This document shows, in pieces, positions 1-6,994 of a stretch of 12,177 nucleotides of DNA (position 1 is the stretch's first letter; each line of letters opens with the position of its first letter). Under the pieces are notes generated by a model, which saw only the letters and a list, made by a program, of their open reading frames with translations, had not been told where the DNA came from and ran no database searches. The translations under genes and the position numbers were made by a program. The DNA is from Acidimangrovimonas sp. (GTDB taxonomy: Bacteria > Pseudomonadota > Alphaproteobacteria > Rhodobacterales > Rhodobacteraceae), in NCBI GenBank assembly GCA_030147905.1, contig JASBUM010000514.1, positions 1 to 12,177 on the forward strand, written 5' to 3'.

Positions 1-471
1 GAAGAACCGCTGTTCCTTGGCGGCACATGGCGGATCGCCGCGGTCACCATCGGCGGTATCGCCGGCCTGCTCGACCGGGCGGCGGCGGAGTTGCGGCGCC
101 GCGATTTCCTGAAGGCGGAGGCGCATCTGATGCGGCTCGCCCCGATCGGCATGCGCGTGCTGGCGGCCGGTCGCGGCATCGCCGCCGCGGCCGAACTGGC
201 AGAGGGGCCCGCCGGCGGGGCGGAGCCGGAGCGGGCCGCGACCCTCTCCCTCTCCATGCGGCTTCTGACGGAGGAGTTGGCGCAGGATGCCATCGCGGCG
301 GTGGAGCGGTCAATCGGCCTGACCATGTTCGACACCGCCGATCCGACCGGCCGGATGGCGCGCGATCTTGCCTGCTACATCCGGCAGGTGGCGCGCGACG
401 CCTTCACCCGCAGGGTCGGTCTTGTCCTCCTCGGGCAGGAGAAATCGGTGGAGGGATGGCTCGATGAATGA
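1..471 (+). CDS. Acyl-CoA dehydrogenase-like protein, C-terminal part (5' end outside window)
   Basis: The reading frame is open from base 1 and ends at TGA 469-471, giving 156 residues of a C-terminus. The visible part is an alanine- and arginine-rich all-helical stretch of the kind that forms the C-terminal four-helix bundle of acyl-CoA dehydrogenases. It includes a GTWR segment near residue 8, which I recall from the acyl-CoA dehydrogenase-like proteins encoded beside PIG-L deacetylases, and a late GLTMF...ARDLACYIRQ segment typical of the final helices. The flavin-binding and catalytic regions are not in the window, so activity cannot be judged. The last 8 bases overlap the start of the deacetylase gene, indicating one transcript and coupled translation. 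In this context the protein may oxidise an acyl chain on the pathway intermediate or be a non-canonical member of the family. The family call rests on remembered resemblance and neighbours, so it is moderately sure. Confidence 0.65.
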   Translation, partial: EEPLFLGGTWRIAAVTIGGIAGLLDRAAAELRRRDFLKAEAHLMRLAPIGMRVLAAGRGIAAAAELAEGPAGGAEPERAATLSLSMRLLTEELAQDAIAAVERSIGLTMFDTADPTGRMARDLACYIRQVARDAFTRRVGLVLLGQEKSVEGWLDE

Positions 472-1189
472 CCATGTCACCGACCCGCGCCTGCGCCGCA
501 GCAACCTTGCGCAGATCTCGGGGGGGCGGCCCGTGCTGCTGCTGGCGCCGCATCCCGACGATGAATCGCTCGCCTGCGGCGCGCTGCTGGCCGAGGCCTT
601 CGCGACCACAGGCGCGCATGTGGTCTGCATGACGGACGGCAGTGCCTCGCACAAGGGCTCCGCCTCCTATCCGCCCGAACGCATCGCGAAGCTGCGCGCG
701 GCAGAGCTGAAGGCGGCGATCGCCTGCCTTGGGGGCAGCGCGGATCATCTGACCCGTCTGAACCTGCGCGACGCCGCTATGCCGCCGCCGGAAGCGCGGC
801 AGGCAGTCGTGGAGCAGCTTGTCGCGCTGGCAGGGGCGATTGGCGCGGGCACGCTGATCGCACCGGCGCCGACCGACCCGCATTGCGACCATGTCGCCTG
901 CGCCGAGATCGCGGTTCGCGTGGCGGCGGATGCCGGGCTGCGGTTGTTCAGCTACCCGGTCTGGTCTCGCTGGTGGCGTCCAAGGTTTCGCGACGAACTC
1001 GACTACAGAGTCGAACACCGGCTGCCGGTCGACCGCCACCGCGCAGCCAAGCGCCGCGCCATCCACTGCCATGCCAGCCAGCGCGGCAAGGTCATCCACG
1101 ACGCCGGGCAGGCCTTCGTGATGGACCCTGCCTTCGAGGCGCTGTTCGAGACCGGCGACGAGATCTTCTTCGAGATGCCGCAGCCATGA
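464..1189 (+). CDS. PIG-L family (LmbE-like) zinc-dependent N-deacetylase
   Basis: This 241-residue protein is a member of the PIG-L/LmbE/MshB family, which removes acetyl groups from N-acetylglucosamine-type substrates with a zinc ion. The diagnostic HPDDE motif is at residues 30-34, directly after a hydrophobic strand (VLLLAP), and supplies two zinc ligands and the catalytic aspartate. The third ligand is expected in the PHCDH segment at 139-143. The MTDG segment at 56-59 also fits the family fold. There is no signal peptide, so it is probably cytoplasmic. ATG 464 is chosen because it overlaps the upstream stop by 8 nt and is preceded by a GGAGGGA ribosome-binding site at about 449-456; a longer frame opens upstream but lies inside the previous gene. 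It sits between the acyl-CoA dehydrogenase-like gene and a NodS-like methyltransferase gene, whose ATG overlaps its TGA. The exact substrate is unknown. Confidence 0.9.
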   Translation: MNDHVTDPRLRRSNLAQISGGRPVLLLAPHPDDESLACGALLAEAFATTGAHVVCMTDGSASHKGSASYPPERIAKLRAAELKAAIACLGGSADHLTRLNLRDAAMPPPEARQAVVEQLVALAGAIGAGTLIAPAPTDPHCDHVACAEIAVRVAADAGLRLFSYPVWSRWWRPRFRDELDYRVEHRLPVDRHRAAKRRAIHCHASQRGKVIHDAGQAFVMDPAFEALFETGDEIFFEMPQP

Positions 1190-1749
1190 GCCACGTTACC
1201 CCCGAAACGCTCGACAACCTCTACGCACAGGGTGACGACCCCTGGCAGTTCCGCACCCGCGGGTATGAGCGTGACCGCTTCCGTTCCACCGTTGAGGCCC
1301 TGCCAAGTCCCCGCTACGCCAGCGCGCTGGAGGTCGGCTGCGGCAACGGAGAGCTTGCGGCATTGGTCGCGCCGCGATGCAGCTGTTACGCTGGCGTCGA
1401 TGCGGTGGAAACGGCGCTTGCCGCCGCCCGCCGGGCGGTGCCGGCGGGACGGTTTGCGCGCGCCTTCCTGCCCGCGCCGCTGCCTGACGGCGATCACGAC
1501 CTGATCCTGCTGTCGGAGATCCTGTATTTCCTGTCGCCCGAAGGGATCGCGGATCTGGCGGCGCAGATCGACCGGCGCTGGCCCGCGGCCGACGTGCTGT
1601 GCGCCACATGGCTCGGCCCCAGCGGCAATCCGCTGGAAGGGCCGGAGGCACTGCAGCTTTACCTTTCGGCGTCGCGGCGCCGGTTCGCCTGCCTGCGCCC
1701 GGGGCCGGGCTTCCGCCTCGACCTCGCAACCGGAGGCGGGCGGGCATGA
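1186..1749 (+). CDS. NodS-like class I SAM-dependent methyltransferase
   Basis: This 187-residue protein has the Rossmann-type SAM-binding motif LEVGCGNG at residues 48-55, an acidic residue after strand 2 (GVDA, D72) and a post-motif strand DHDLILLSEILYFL at about 103-116. The N-terminal DPWQFRTRGYERDR segment (18-31) is the signature I associate with NodS and its relatives; NodS N-methylates the deacetylated amino sugar of rhizobial Nod factors. The ATG shares ATGA with the deacetylase stop, and its own TGA shares ATGA with the glycosyltransferase start, so translation is very probably coupled across all three genes. By analogy with NodS, the acceptor may be an amine freed by the adjacent PIG-L deacetylase; that link is inference. 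No membrane segments are visible. The family call is strong, but the methyl acceptor is unknown. Confidence 0.85.
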   Translation: MSHVTPETLDNLYAQGDDPWQFRTRGYERDRFRSTVEALPSPRYASALEVGCGNGELAALVAPRCSCYAGVDAVETALAAARRAVPAGRFARAFLPAPLPDGDHDLILLSEILYFLSPEGIADLAAQIDRRWPAADVLCATWLGPSGNPLEGPEALQLYLSASRRRFACLRPGPGFRLDLATGGGRA

Positions 1750-2831
1750 ACGGCGCCGTGATGCCGATGCGCCGTTTGACGCAATGTGCGGCCCTGCGCG
1801 GTCGCCGCCTCGATACGGCGCAGGTGGCCGTGGTCATCCCCGCGTGCAACGAGGGCCAGCGAATCGGCGCCTGCCTTGCCGCGCTGGCACCGCAGATGGT
1901 GGCGGCGCGGGCGGCGGTGGTGCTGGTGGTCAACAACACCACAGACGACACCGCCGAGGTGGCGCGGGCGCGGGGGGTGATGCTGGATCTGCCGCTGGTG
2001 CTCGTCCGGCGCGACCTGCGACATGGTGGTGTTGGCGCGGCGCGGCGCCTTGGCTGTGCCGCCGCCGCGCGCTGGTGCCCGCGGGCGGAGACGATCCTGA
2101 CCACCGATGCCGACGGCACCGCCGCACCGGACTGGATCGCGCGGATGCTGTCCGCGCTCGGGCCGGCGGACGTGGTCGCCGGCCGGATAGAGGCGATGGA
2201 CAGCGAGGCGGCTGCTTTCCCTGAAGCCTTCCTGCGCGCCGCTGCGCGCGAGGAGGCCTATTGCTGCCTGAGCCGGGAGTTCGAGCGGCTGATGGATCCT
2301 GCGGGCCATCGCGGCGGGCTGATCCTCGCCGGCGGCGCCAACCTCGGTTTTCGGGCGGCGGCCTACCGGCAGGCGGGCGGCTTCCGGCGGTTGACCAGCG
2401 GCGAGGACCGGGAGATCGTGCACCGGATGTTCCGCCTCGGTTACCGCTGGCGGCAGGTCGAGGATGCGGTGGTCCGCGTCTCGCTGCGGTCCGACGGGCG
2501 GGCGCCCTTCGGCATGGCCACCAATATCGCCGCCCGGCTGGCCGGGCTTCCGGTTGCGGATTCCGCGCTCCGCCCGCTGGACGAGATGCTCGCCCGGCAC
2601 CTCCCCGCGGGGGAAGGGGGCCGGGGTGCCGCACCGGTGATCGGCGACGTGCTGAGCGATCTGGCAGCGCTTCGAAGCTGCGTCGCGGCGCTGCGCCGCC
2701 GCCCCGGCGGGGCGGAGCGTCTGGCCTTCGCCGCCCGGCTACTGGCCCGGCGGCAGCTTCGCTCGGCGCCCCTTCCGCCGCCGGCCGCACTGCCGTTCCC
2801 CTCCGCCCGAGCCGCCCTCGTCGAGGAGTGA
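1746..2831 (+). CDS. Family 2 glycosyltransferase (GT-A fold)
   Basis: This 361-residue protein begins with a GT2 nucleotide-sugar-binding segment VVIPACNEG at residues 29-37. It carries a DXD metal-binding motif as DAD at 121-123, followed by a donor/acceptor region with GGAN at 196-199 and an acidic GED at 219-221 in the place of the ED catalytic base motif. It would transfer a sugar from a nucleotide donor to an unknown acceptor. No clear transmembrane helices are seen; the last 90 or so residues are basic, alanine-rich and not recognisable. ATG 1746 is chosen from its ATGA overlap with the methyltransferase stop; the frame is open further upstream but only inside that gene. It is the last gene of the four-gene operon. 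Fold assignment is strong, and sugar and acceptor are undetermined. Confidence 0.88.
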   Translation: MNGAVMPMRRLTQCAALRGRRLDTAQVAVVIPACNEGQRIGACLAALAPQMVAARAAVVLVVNNTTDDTAEVARARGVMLDLPLVLVRRDLRHGGVGAARRLGCAAAARWCPRAETILTTDADGTAAPDWIARMLSALGPADVVAGRIEAMDSEAAAFPEAFLRAAAREEAYCCLSREFERLMDPAGHRGGLILAGGANLGFRAAAYRQAGGFRRLTSGEDREIVHRMFRLGYRWRQVEDAVVRVSLRSDGRAPFGMATNIAARLAGLPVADSALRPLDEMLARHLPAGEGGRGAAPVIGDVLSDLAALRSCVAALRRRPGGAERLAFAARLLARRQLRSAPLPPPAALPFPSARAALVEE

Positions 2832-2976
2832 GGGCCTCCGGCCGGCGCGACGTGCGGCAACCGCGCGGGATGGTATTCTTCGCTTTCTCCGTAGTTCCTT
2901 GCCCGCGCGCTTTGCGCCGTCCGGGCGCGGCACATCATCCTGGCAGGACGAAACCCGCGCACCCGCAGATTGTGCC
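2832..2976. other. Intergenic stretch after the glycosyltransferase operon
   Basis: Nothing coding is supported here. A GC stem with an internal loop (CCCG 2902-2905 and GCGC 2907-2910 against GCGC 2914-2917 and CGGG 2922-2925, loop TTT) could help end the upstream operon. It has no following T run, so it is only a weak terminator candidate. Confidence 0.3.
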
Positions 2977-3002
2977 GGAACATCCACCGGCCCGAAAGGG
3001 TT
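2977..3002 (+). promoter_or_regulatory. Candidate EcfG (general stress sigma factor) promoter for the catalase gene
   Basis: GGAAC at 2977-2981 is followed after exactly 17 bases by GGTT at 2999-3002. This closely fits the alphaproteobacterial EcfG consensus GGAAC-N16/17-CGTT, with one mismatch in the -10 element. It would start transcription near 3008 and leave a leader of about 78 nt before the catalase start. Large-subunit catalases are known members of alphaproteobacterial general stress regulons, so motif and target agree. This is motif matching by eye, without a genome-wide background. Confidence 0.5.
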
Positions 3003-3040
3003 TTCAATACTCCAAGGAAAAGCCCCCGAGACATCGCCCC

Positions 3041-3079
3041 GACGGGGGAATGACAGGAGGACGGGGGGAATGACAGGAG
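3041..3079 (+). repeat. Near-perfect tandem duplication carrying the ribosome-binding site
   Basis: A 19-base unit at 3041-3059 is followed directly by a 20-base copy at 3060-3079 that differs only by one extra G in the G run. Both copies end in AGGAG. The second AGGAG (3075-3079) lies 6 nt before the GTG start of the catalase and is the working ribosome-binding site. The first is about 26 nt upstream and is either a spare or a standby site. Confidence 0.85.
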
Positions 3080-3085
3080 ATTGCC

Positions 3086-5194
3086 GTGGCAGATGCACCC
3101 CTCTACAAACCGACCGCCGACAGCCAGTCCTCCAACGATATCACCGAGCATCCCGTGACCCGGGGCGCGGGTGGCGAGTTGCACCAGACGCCCAAGGGCC
3201 AGGGCGCGCGCATGACCACCGCGCAGGGGGTGCCCGTGGCGGACGACCAGAACAGCCTGAAGGCCGGTGCCCGCGGGCCGACCCTGCTCGAGGATTTTCA
3301 TTTCCGCGAGAAGATCTTCCACTTCGACCATGAGCGCATACCGGAGCGGGTGGTCCACGCCCGCGGCTACGGCGCGCATGGCTATCTGGAGATCACCGAG
3401 GCGATCCCCGAACTGTCGCGCGCAAGCCTCTTCCAGAAGGCCGGCAACCGCGTGCCCGCCTTTGTCCGCTTCTCGACCGTGGCGGGCAACAAGGGCTCGG
3501 CCGACCTTGCCCGCGACGTCCGCGGCTTTGCCGTCAAGCTTTACACCGAGGATGGCAACTGGGACATCGTCGGCAACAACATGCCGGTCTTCTTCATCCA
3601 GGACGCGATGAAGTTCCCCGACCTGATCCATGCCGCCAAGGCGGAACCGGATCGCGGTTTCCCGCAGGCGCAGACCGCACATGACAACTTCTGGGATTTC
3701 ATCTCGCTGATGCCGGAGGCGATGCACATGGTGATGTGGATCATGTCCGACCGCGCCATTCCCCGCAGCTTCCGCTTCATGGAAGGGTTCGGCGTTCACA
3801 CCTTCCGGCTGGTCAATGCCGAGGGCAAGGGCAGCTACGTGAAGTTCCACTGGAAGCCGAAGCTGGGGATGCAGTCGGTGGTCTGGGACGAGGCGCTGAA
3901 GATCAACGGCGCCGATCCCGACTTTCACCGCCGCGACCTGTGGTCGGCGATCCAGTCCGGCGATTTCCCGGAATGGGAGCTTGGCGTGCAGGTTTTCAAC
4001 GACGATTTCGCCGACCAGTTCGAATTCGACGTGCTCGACGCGACCAAGCTGATCCCCGAGGAACAGGTGCCGGTGCGGATCATCGGCCGGCTGGTCCTCG
4101 ACCGCGTGGTCGACAATTTCTTTGCCGAGACGGAGCAGGTCGCCTTCTGCACGCAGAACATCGTGCCGGGCGTCGATTTCACCAACGACCCGCTGTTGCA
4201 GGGACGCAACTTCTCCTATCTCGACACCCAGACCAAACGGCTTGGCGGGCCGAACTTCACCCATATCCCGATCAATGCCCCGCGCTGTCCGTTCCATCAC
4301 TTTCAGCAGGACGGCCACATGGCGATGCACGGGCCCGCGGGCCGCGCGAATTACGAGCCGAACTCCTGGGCGCAGGGCGGCCCGCGCGCCGATCCGAAGG
4401 CCGGGTTCGAAAGCCTGCCAGAACCGGTGGAGGGCGAGAAGCGTCGCATCCGGGCCGAGGCTTTCGCCGACCATTACAGCCAGGCGCGGCAGTTCTACCT
4501 AAGCCAGACGCCGGTGGAGCAGGACCATATCGCCGACGCCCTGACTTTCGAGCTGTCAAAGGTCGAGGCGCCGGAAATCCGCGAGCGCGTGGTCTCCCAT
4601 CTGCCGAATATCGACGCGGATCTGGCGAGTAAGGTCGCGGACATGCTGGGGATGAAGAAGGTGCCCGCCGCGGCCAAGCCGGCCCGCGCGCCGGTCGATC
4701 TCCCCGTCTCCGACAAGCTGTCAATCCTGAAGAACGCGCCGGGTCAGTTCAAGGGCCGCAAGCTTGGCCTGCTGCTGACCGAGGGCGCCGATGCGGGGCT
4801 GGTCGACGCGATTTTCGAGGCTGTGAAGAAGGCCGGCGGCATGATCGAGGTGATCGGCCCCAGTGTCGGCGGCGTTGTCCTGTCGAACGGCAAGACCCTT
4901 CCGGCGCAGCAGAAGATCGACGGCGGCCCCTCGGTCCTTTACGACGCGGTCGCGATCCTCGGGTCGGAGAAGGGCATCGCCGGCATCGCCGACATGCACC
5001 CCGCCCGCAGTTTCGCCGCCGACGCCTTCGCCCATGCCAAGTTCATCGCCGTCTCGAAGGCGGCGACGGCGCTGCTGGACGCGGCCGGCGTGACCGGGCG
5101 CGACAACGGGGTGGTGACGCTCGACAAGCCGTCGGACGCGCCCACCTTTATCAAGGCCTGCGGCGCCCTGCGGTTCTGGGACCGCGTCGCCTGA
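3086..5194 (+). CDS. katE: Large-subunit (clade 2, HPII/KatE-type) heme catalase
   Basis: This 702-residue protein converts hydrogen peroxide to water and oxygen in the cytoplasm. The catalytic histidine is H91 in [11 protein letters not shown], the distal asparagine is N164 in [10 protein letters not shown], and the proximal heme ligand is Y378 in RNFSYLDTQ with its R374 partner. The H-to-Y interval of 287 residues equals that of E. coli HPII (H128 to Y415). Residues from about 556 to the end form the extra flavodoxin/DJ-1-like domain found only in large-subunit catalases. At the position of the HPII crosslinking histidine (H392) this protein has C355, 23 residues before the tyrosine. The start is GTG 3086, with AGGAG 6 nt upstream and the expected family N-terminus (KPTADSQ). 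It is monocistronic, behind a candidate EcfG promoter and ahead of a strong hairpin terminator. Family confidence is very high. Confidence 0.97.
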   Translation: MADAPLYKPTADSQSSNDITEHPVTRGAGGELHQTPKGQGARMTTAQGVPVADDQNSLKAGARGPTLLEDFHFREKIFHFDHERIPERVVHARGYGAHGYLEITEAIPELSRASLFQKAGNRVPAFVRFSTVAGNKGSADLARDVRGFAVKLYTEDGNWDIVGNNMPVFFIQDAMKFPDLIHAAKAEPDRGFPQAQTAHDNFWDFISLMPEAMHMVMWIMSDRAIPRSFRFMEGFGVHTFRLVNAEGKGSYVKFHWKPKLGMQSVVWDEALKINGADPDFHRRDLWSAIQSGDFPEWELGVQVFNDDFADQFEFDVLDATKLIPEEQVPVRIIGRLVLDRVVDNFFAETEQVAFCTQNIVPGVDFTNDPLLQGRNFSYLDTQTKRLGGPNFTHIPINAPRCPFHHFQQDGHMAMHGPAGRANYEPNSWAQGGPRADPKAGFESLPEPVEGEKRRIRAEAFADHYSQARQFYLSQTPVEQDHIADALTFELSKVEAPEIRERVVSHLPNIDADLASKVADMLGMKKVPAAAKPARAPVDLPVSDKLSILKNAPGQFKGRKLGLLLTEGADAGLVDAIFEAVKKAGGMIEVIGPSVGGVVLSNGKTLPAQQKIDGGPSVLYDAVAILGSEKGIAGIADMHPARSFAADAFAHAKFIAVSKAATALLDAAGVTGRDNGVVTLDKPSDAPTFIKACGALRFWDRVA

Positions 5195-5205
5195 CCCATG
5201 ACACC

Positions 5206-5235
5206 GCCCGGCCGGCCCCTCGCCGGCCGGGCCTT
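5206..5235 (+). terminator. Hairpin terminator of the catalase gene
   Basis: A perfect 11-bp stem (5206-5216 with 5222-5232) encloses a 5-nt loop, 12 nt after the catalase stop. The trailing sequence CTTATC is only weakly T-rich, which is common for terminators in high-GC genomes. Confidence 0.75.
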
Positions 5236-5253
5236 ATCAAGGAGGAAAAAACC

Positions 5254-5349
5254 ACGCCGAGGGGAGACCAGTCCGCCTACACCGACAAGCCGGAGCGCAA
5301 GGCCGAGAAGATCGCCGAAAGCTACGGAGCGCGCGGAGCCTCCGAATAG
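5254..5349 (+). pseudogene. Remnant of a small conserved protein gene (PRGD.SAYTDK family, often labelled plasmid stabilization protein)
   Basis: A good ribosome-binding site, AAGGAGG at 5239-5245, stands 8 nt before a frame that reads PRGDQSAYTDKPERKAEKIA and ends at TAG 5347-5349, 31 codons in all. This matches the N-terminal half of a small alphaproteobacterial protein that I recall starting MPRGDKS.YTDKQ.RKAEHI and running to roughly 60 residues with a glycine/lysine-rich tail. Here the expected ATG is ACG (5254-5256), no other usual start lies in frame behind the ribosome-binding site, and the protein stops where the family continues with an acidic EEAE-like stretch. No family-like tail is recognisable after the stop. 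It is either a decayed gene or, less likely, a short product started at ACG. The family's molecular function is not established; the label plasmid stabilization is a database habit. Confidence 0.6.
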
Positions 5350-5461
5350 GCGGCAGGGTCAGGTCTCATAGCCAGAACATCGCGGATGCCCCATCAGTTC
5401 GGGAGCGTGAATCACAAAGGCACCGAGTTCACAGGCCGATCAATGGGTCCTGACACCACCC

Positions 5462-6490
5462 TCAGGCCGCCCGCGCCTCGGCGAAGGACAGCAACTTGCG
5501 GCGGCTTTCGTCCCACAGGTGCAGGCGTGCGCAATGCAAGCTTTCGCGCAGGGTCAGGCGCTGCGCCTGGTCCAGGGCCGGGTGATCGCGCAGCACCTCG
5601 GTCAGCCGGTAGAAGGGGATGCGGCTGTAGAGGTGGTGAACATGGTGGATGCCGATGTTGCCGGTAAACCAGCGCAGCACCGGCGGCAGCACGTAGTGAG
5701 AACTGCCGTGAAGCGCCGCATCGTGGATCTGCCACTGTGGCTCGCGGTTCCAGTGGGCGTCCTCGAACTGGTGCTGGACGTAGAACAGCCAGACCCCGGC
5801 AGAGGCACCGACCAGTGTCATCGGCAAGATCAGCAGCAGCGCCGACAACCCTTCGGCAAAGTAGATGCCAGCCCCCACCAGCGCCGCAATCCCGACGTTG
5901 GTTACCATCGCGCTGACCCAGTATTTGCGCCCCGAGCGCATCAGCCCCAACGGCAGGCGGTTCTGCACGAAGAACAGGTAGACCGGCGCCACCCCGAACA
6001 GGAAGAACGGGTTGCGGCAGATGCGATAGGTCAGCCGCTTCCAGCGCGATGCCGCGCGATATTCGCGCAAGGTGAGCGTCGGAACATCGCCGATCCCGCG
6101 CCGGTCGAGATTGCCGGTCGCGGAATGGTGGATTGCGTGGGTCTGACGCCAGACGTCGTAGGGGGTCAGCGTCAGCACGCCGAGAGCGCGGCCGATCCAG
6201 TCGTTCACATGCCGGTTCCGGAAGAAGGAGTTGTGGCCGCAATCGTGCTGGATGATGAACAATCGCACGAGGAACGCCCCGTTCAGCGCCGAGATCGTCC
6301 CGGCCAGCAGGTAGCTGACCGACAGCGCCCACCATGCAAACCCTATCAGCAGCACGAAGGGAACCAGCGTCAGCGCCAGTTCGAGGATGCTGCGCGGGGA
6401 GGACGGCTCGCGGTATCTTGCCAGCACGCGGACCCAGTATTTGCCGCTTTGCTCGTCTGTCTCGCGGGCCGCTTCGGACGCCTCACTCAT
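5462..6490 (-). CDS. Membrane fatty-acid desaturase (acyl-lipid desaturase family)
   Basis: This 342-residue membrane protein carries the three histidine boxes of di-iron fatty-acid desaturases: HDCGH at 82-86, HAIHH at 118-122 and HHVHH at 282-286. A further VQHQFEDAHW segment is at 239-247. Hydrophobic stretches at about 40-80, 160-178 and 195-237 provide the membrane spans. It would put double bonds into acyl chains of membrane lipids with oxygen and an electron donor; the exact position (delta-12, delta-9 or other) cannot be read. ATG 6490 is chosen over an upstream in-frame start because AAGGA at 6500-6504 lies 9 nt before it and the hydrophilic N-terminus (MSEASEAARE) is typical of the family. 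The gene is divergent from the helicase gene and convergent with the catalase unit. It is alone on its strand here. Confidence 0.93.
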   Translation of the reverse strand: MSEASEAARETDEQSGKYWVRVLARYREPSSPRSILELALTLVPFVLLIGFAWWALSVSYLLAGTISALNGAFLVRLFIIQHDCGHNSFFRNRHVNDWIGRALGVLTLTPYDVWRQTHAIHHSATGNLDRRGIGDVPTLTLREYRAASRWKRLTYRICRNPFFLFGVAPVYLFFVQNRLPLGLMRSGRKYWVSAMVTNVGIAALVGAGIYFAEGLSALLLILPMTLVGASAGVWLFYVQHQFEDAHWNREPQWQIHDAALHGSSHYVLPPVLRWFTGNIGIHHVHHLYSRIPFYRLTEVLRDHPALDQAQRLTLRESLHCARLHLWDESRRKLLSFAEARAA

Positions 6491-6994
6491 ATGTCGTGAT
6501 CCTTTCGCGCGGATGCCGCCGAGCCGGGCGGCCGTGGCCGCGATCAATGGTTCTGCCGGAGGATGGTCCTGGCTCGTATCGCACGGGCCAGGGGGCATCG
6601 CTGCAGGCTGATGCAGTGCCAGGCGCGATGTCGCGGCCGGGACTGCCTGCACGGAACTTCGCGAGGAGGGTGACAGGCTGGTGTGTCAGGCACAAGCGTG
6701 GCACATGGCGCCTCTTCGCATTGTCGGTTGACATAATGAAGCGCAAGGCCCATGTCCATGACAGATGTTTCCTGCCGCGTGAGCAGGCCCGGGCCGGGAA
6801 GGCCCGATAACACGGAACATCCCGCCTTATAGGTTCCCCAACACGCAAGGGGCCGACGCGACGACGGCCACAGGGCAATCCGGCCCCGGGTCAGAGTGTC
6901 GCGCCCCCCAGTCGCGACCCCGCGCATGACGCGCGGCGGCGCAAATCCATGCGGCATACGCCCGGCACGGGCGCTGCCCCTTCAGGACATTCTC
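6491..6994. other. 504-bp divergent intergenic region between desaturase and DEAD-box helicase genes
   Basis: No ORF here has a family signature or a good ribosome-binding site, so I call no gene. It should hold both divergent promoters. TTGACA at 6728-6733 on the plus strand is a perfect -35 hexamer, but nothing at 16-18 nt resembles TATAAT well. A 5-bp inverted repeat, GGAAC 6814-6818 and GTTCC 6833-6837 with a 14-bp spacer around TTATAG, could be a regulator site. The long gap before the helicase start allows a long leader, as often seen for cold-induced mRNAs; that is inference. Confidence 0.4.

Noticed and set aside
2441..4474. 677-codon minus-strand ORF opposite the glycosyltransferase end and catalase
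   Set aside because: It mirrors the strong codon bias of the catalase and GT2 genes on the plus strand, spans an intergenic promoter region and has no domain motif.
5449..5466. 5-bp inverted repeat (CCTGA/TCAGG) at the end of the desaturase gene as a terminator
   Set aside because: It overlaps the stop codon, has a short stem and is not followed by a T run on the minus strand.
5519..6499. 326-codon plus-strand ORF opposite the desaturase
   Set aside because: The minus strand carries all three histidine boxes and the membrane spans; the plus-strand product looks like a codon shadow.
6483..6878. 131-codon minus-strand ORF in the divergent region upstream of the desaturase
   Set aside because: It is Arg/Pro/Ser-rich without motif, lacks a ribosome-binding site and overlaps the desaturase start; most likely chance openness in GC-rich DNA.
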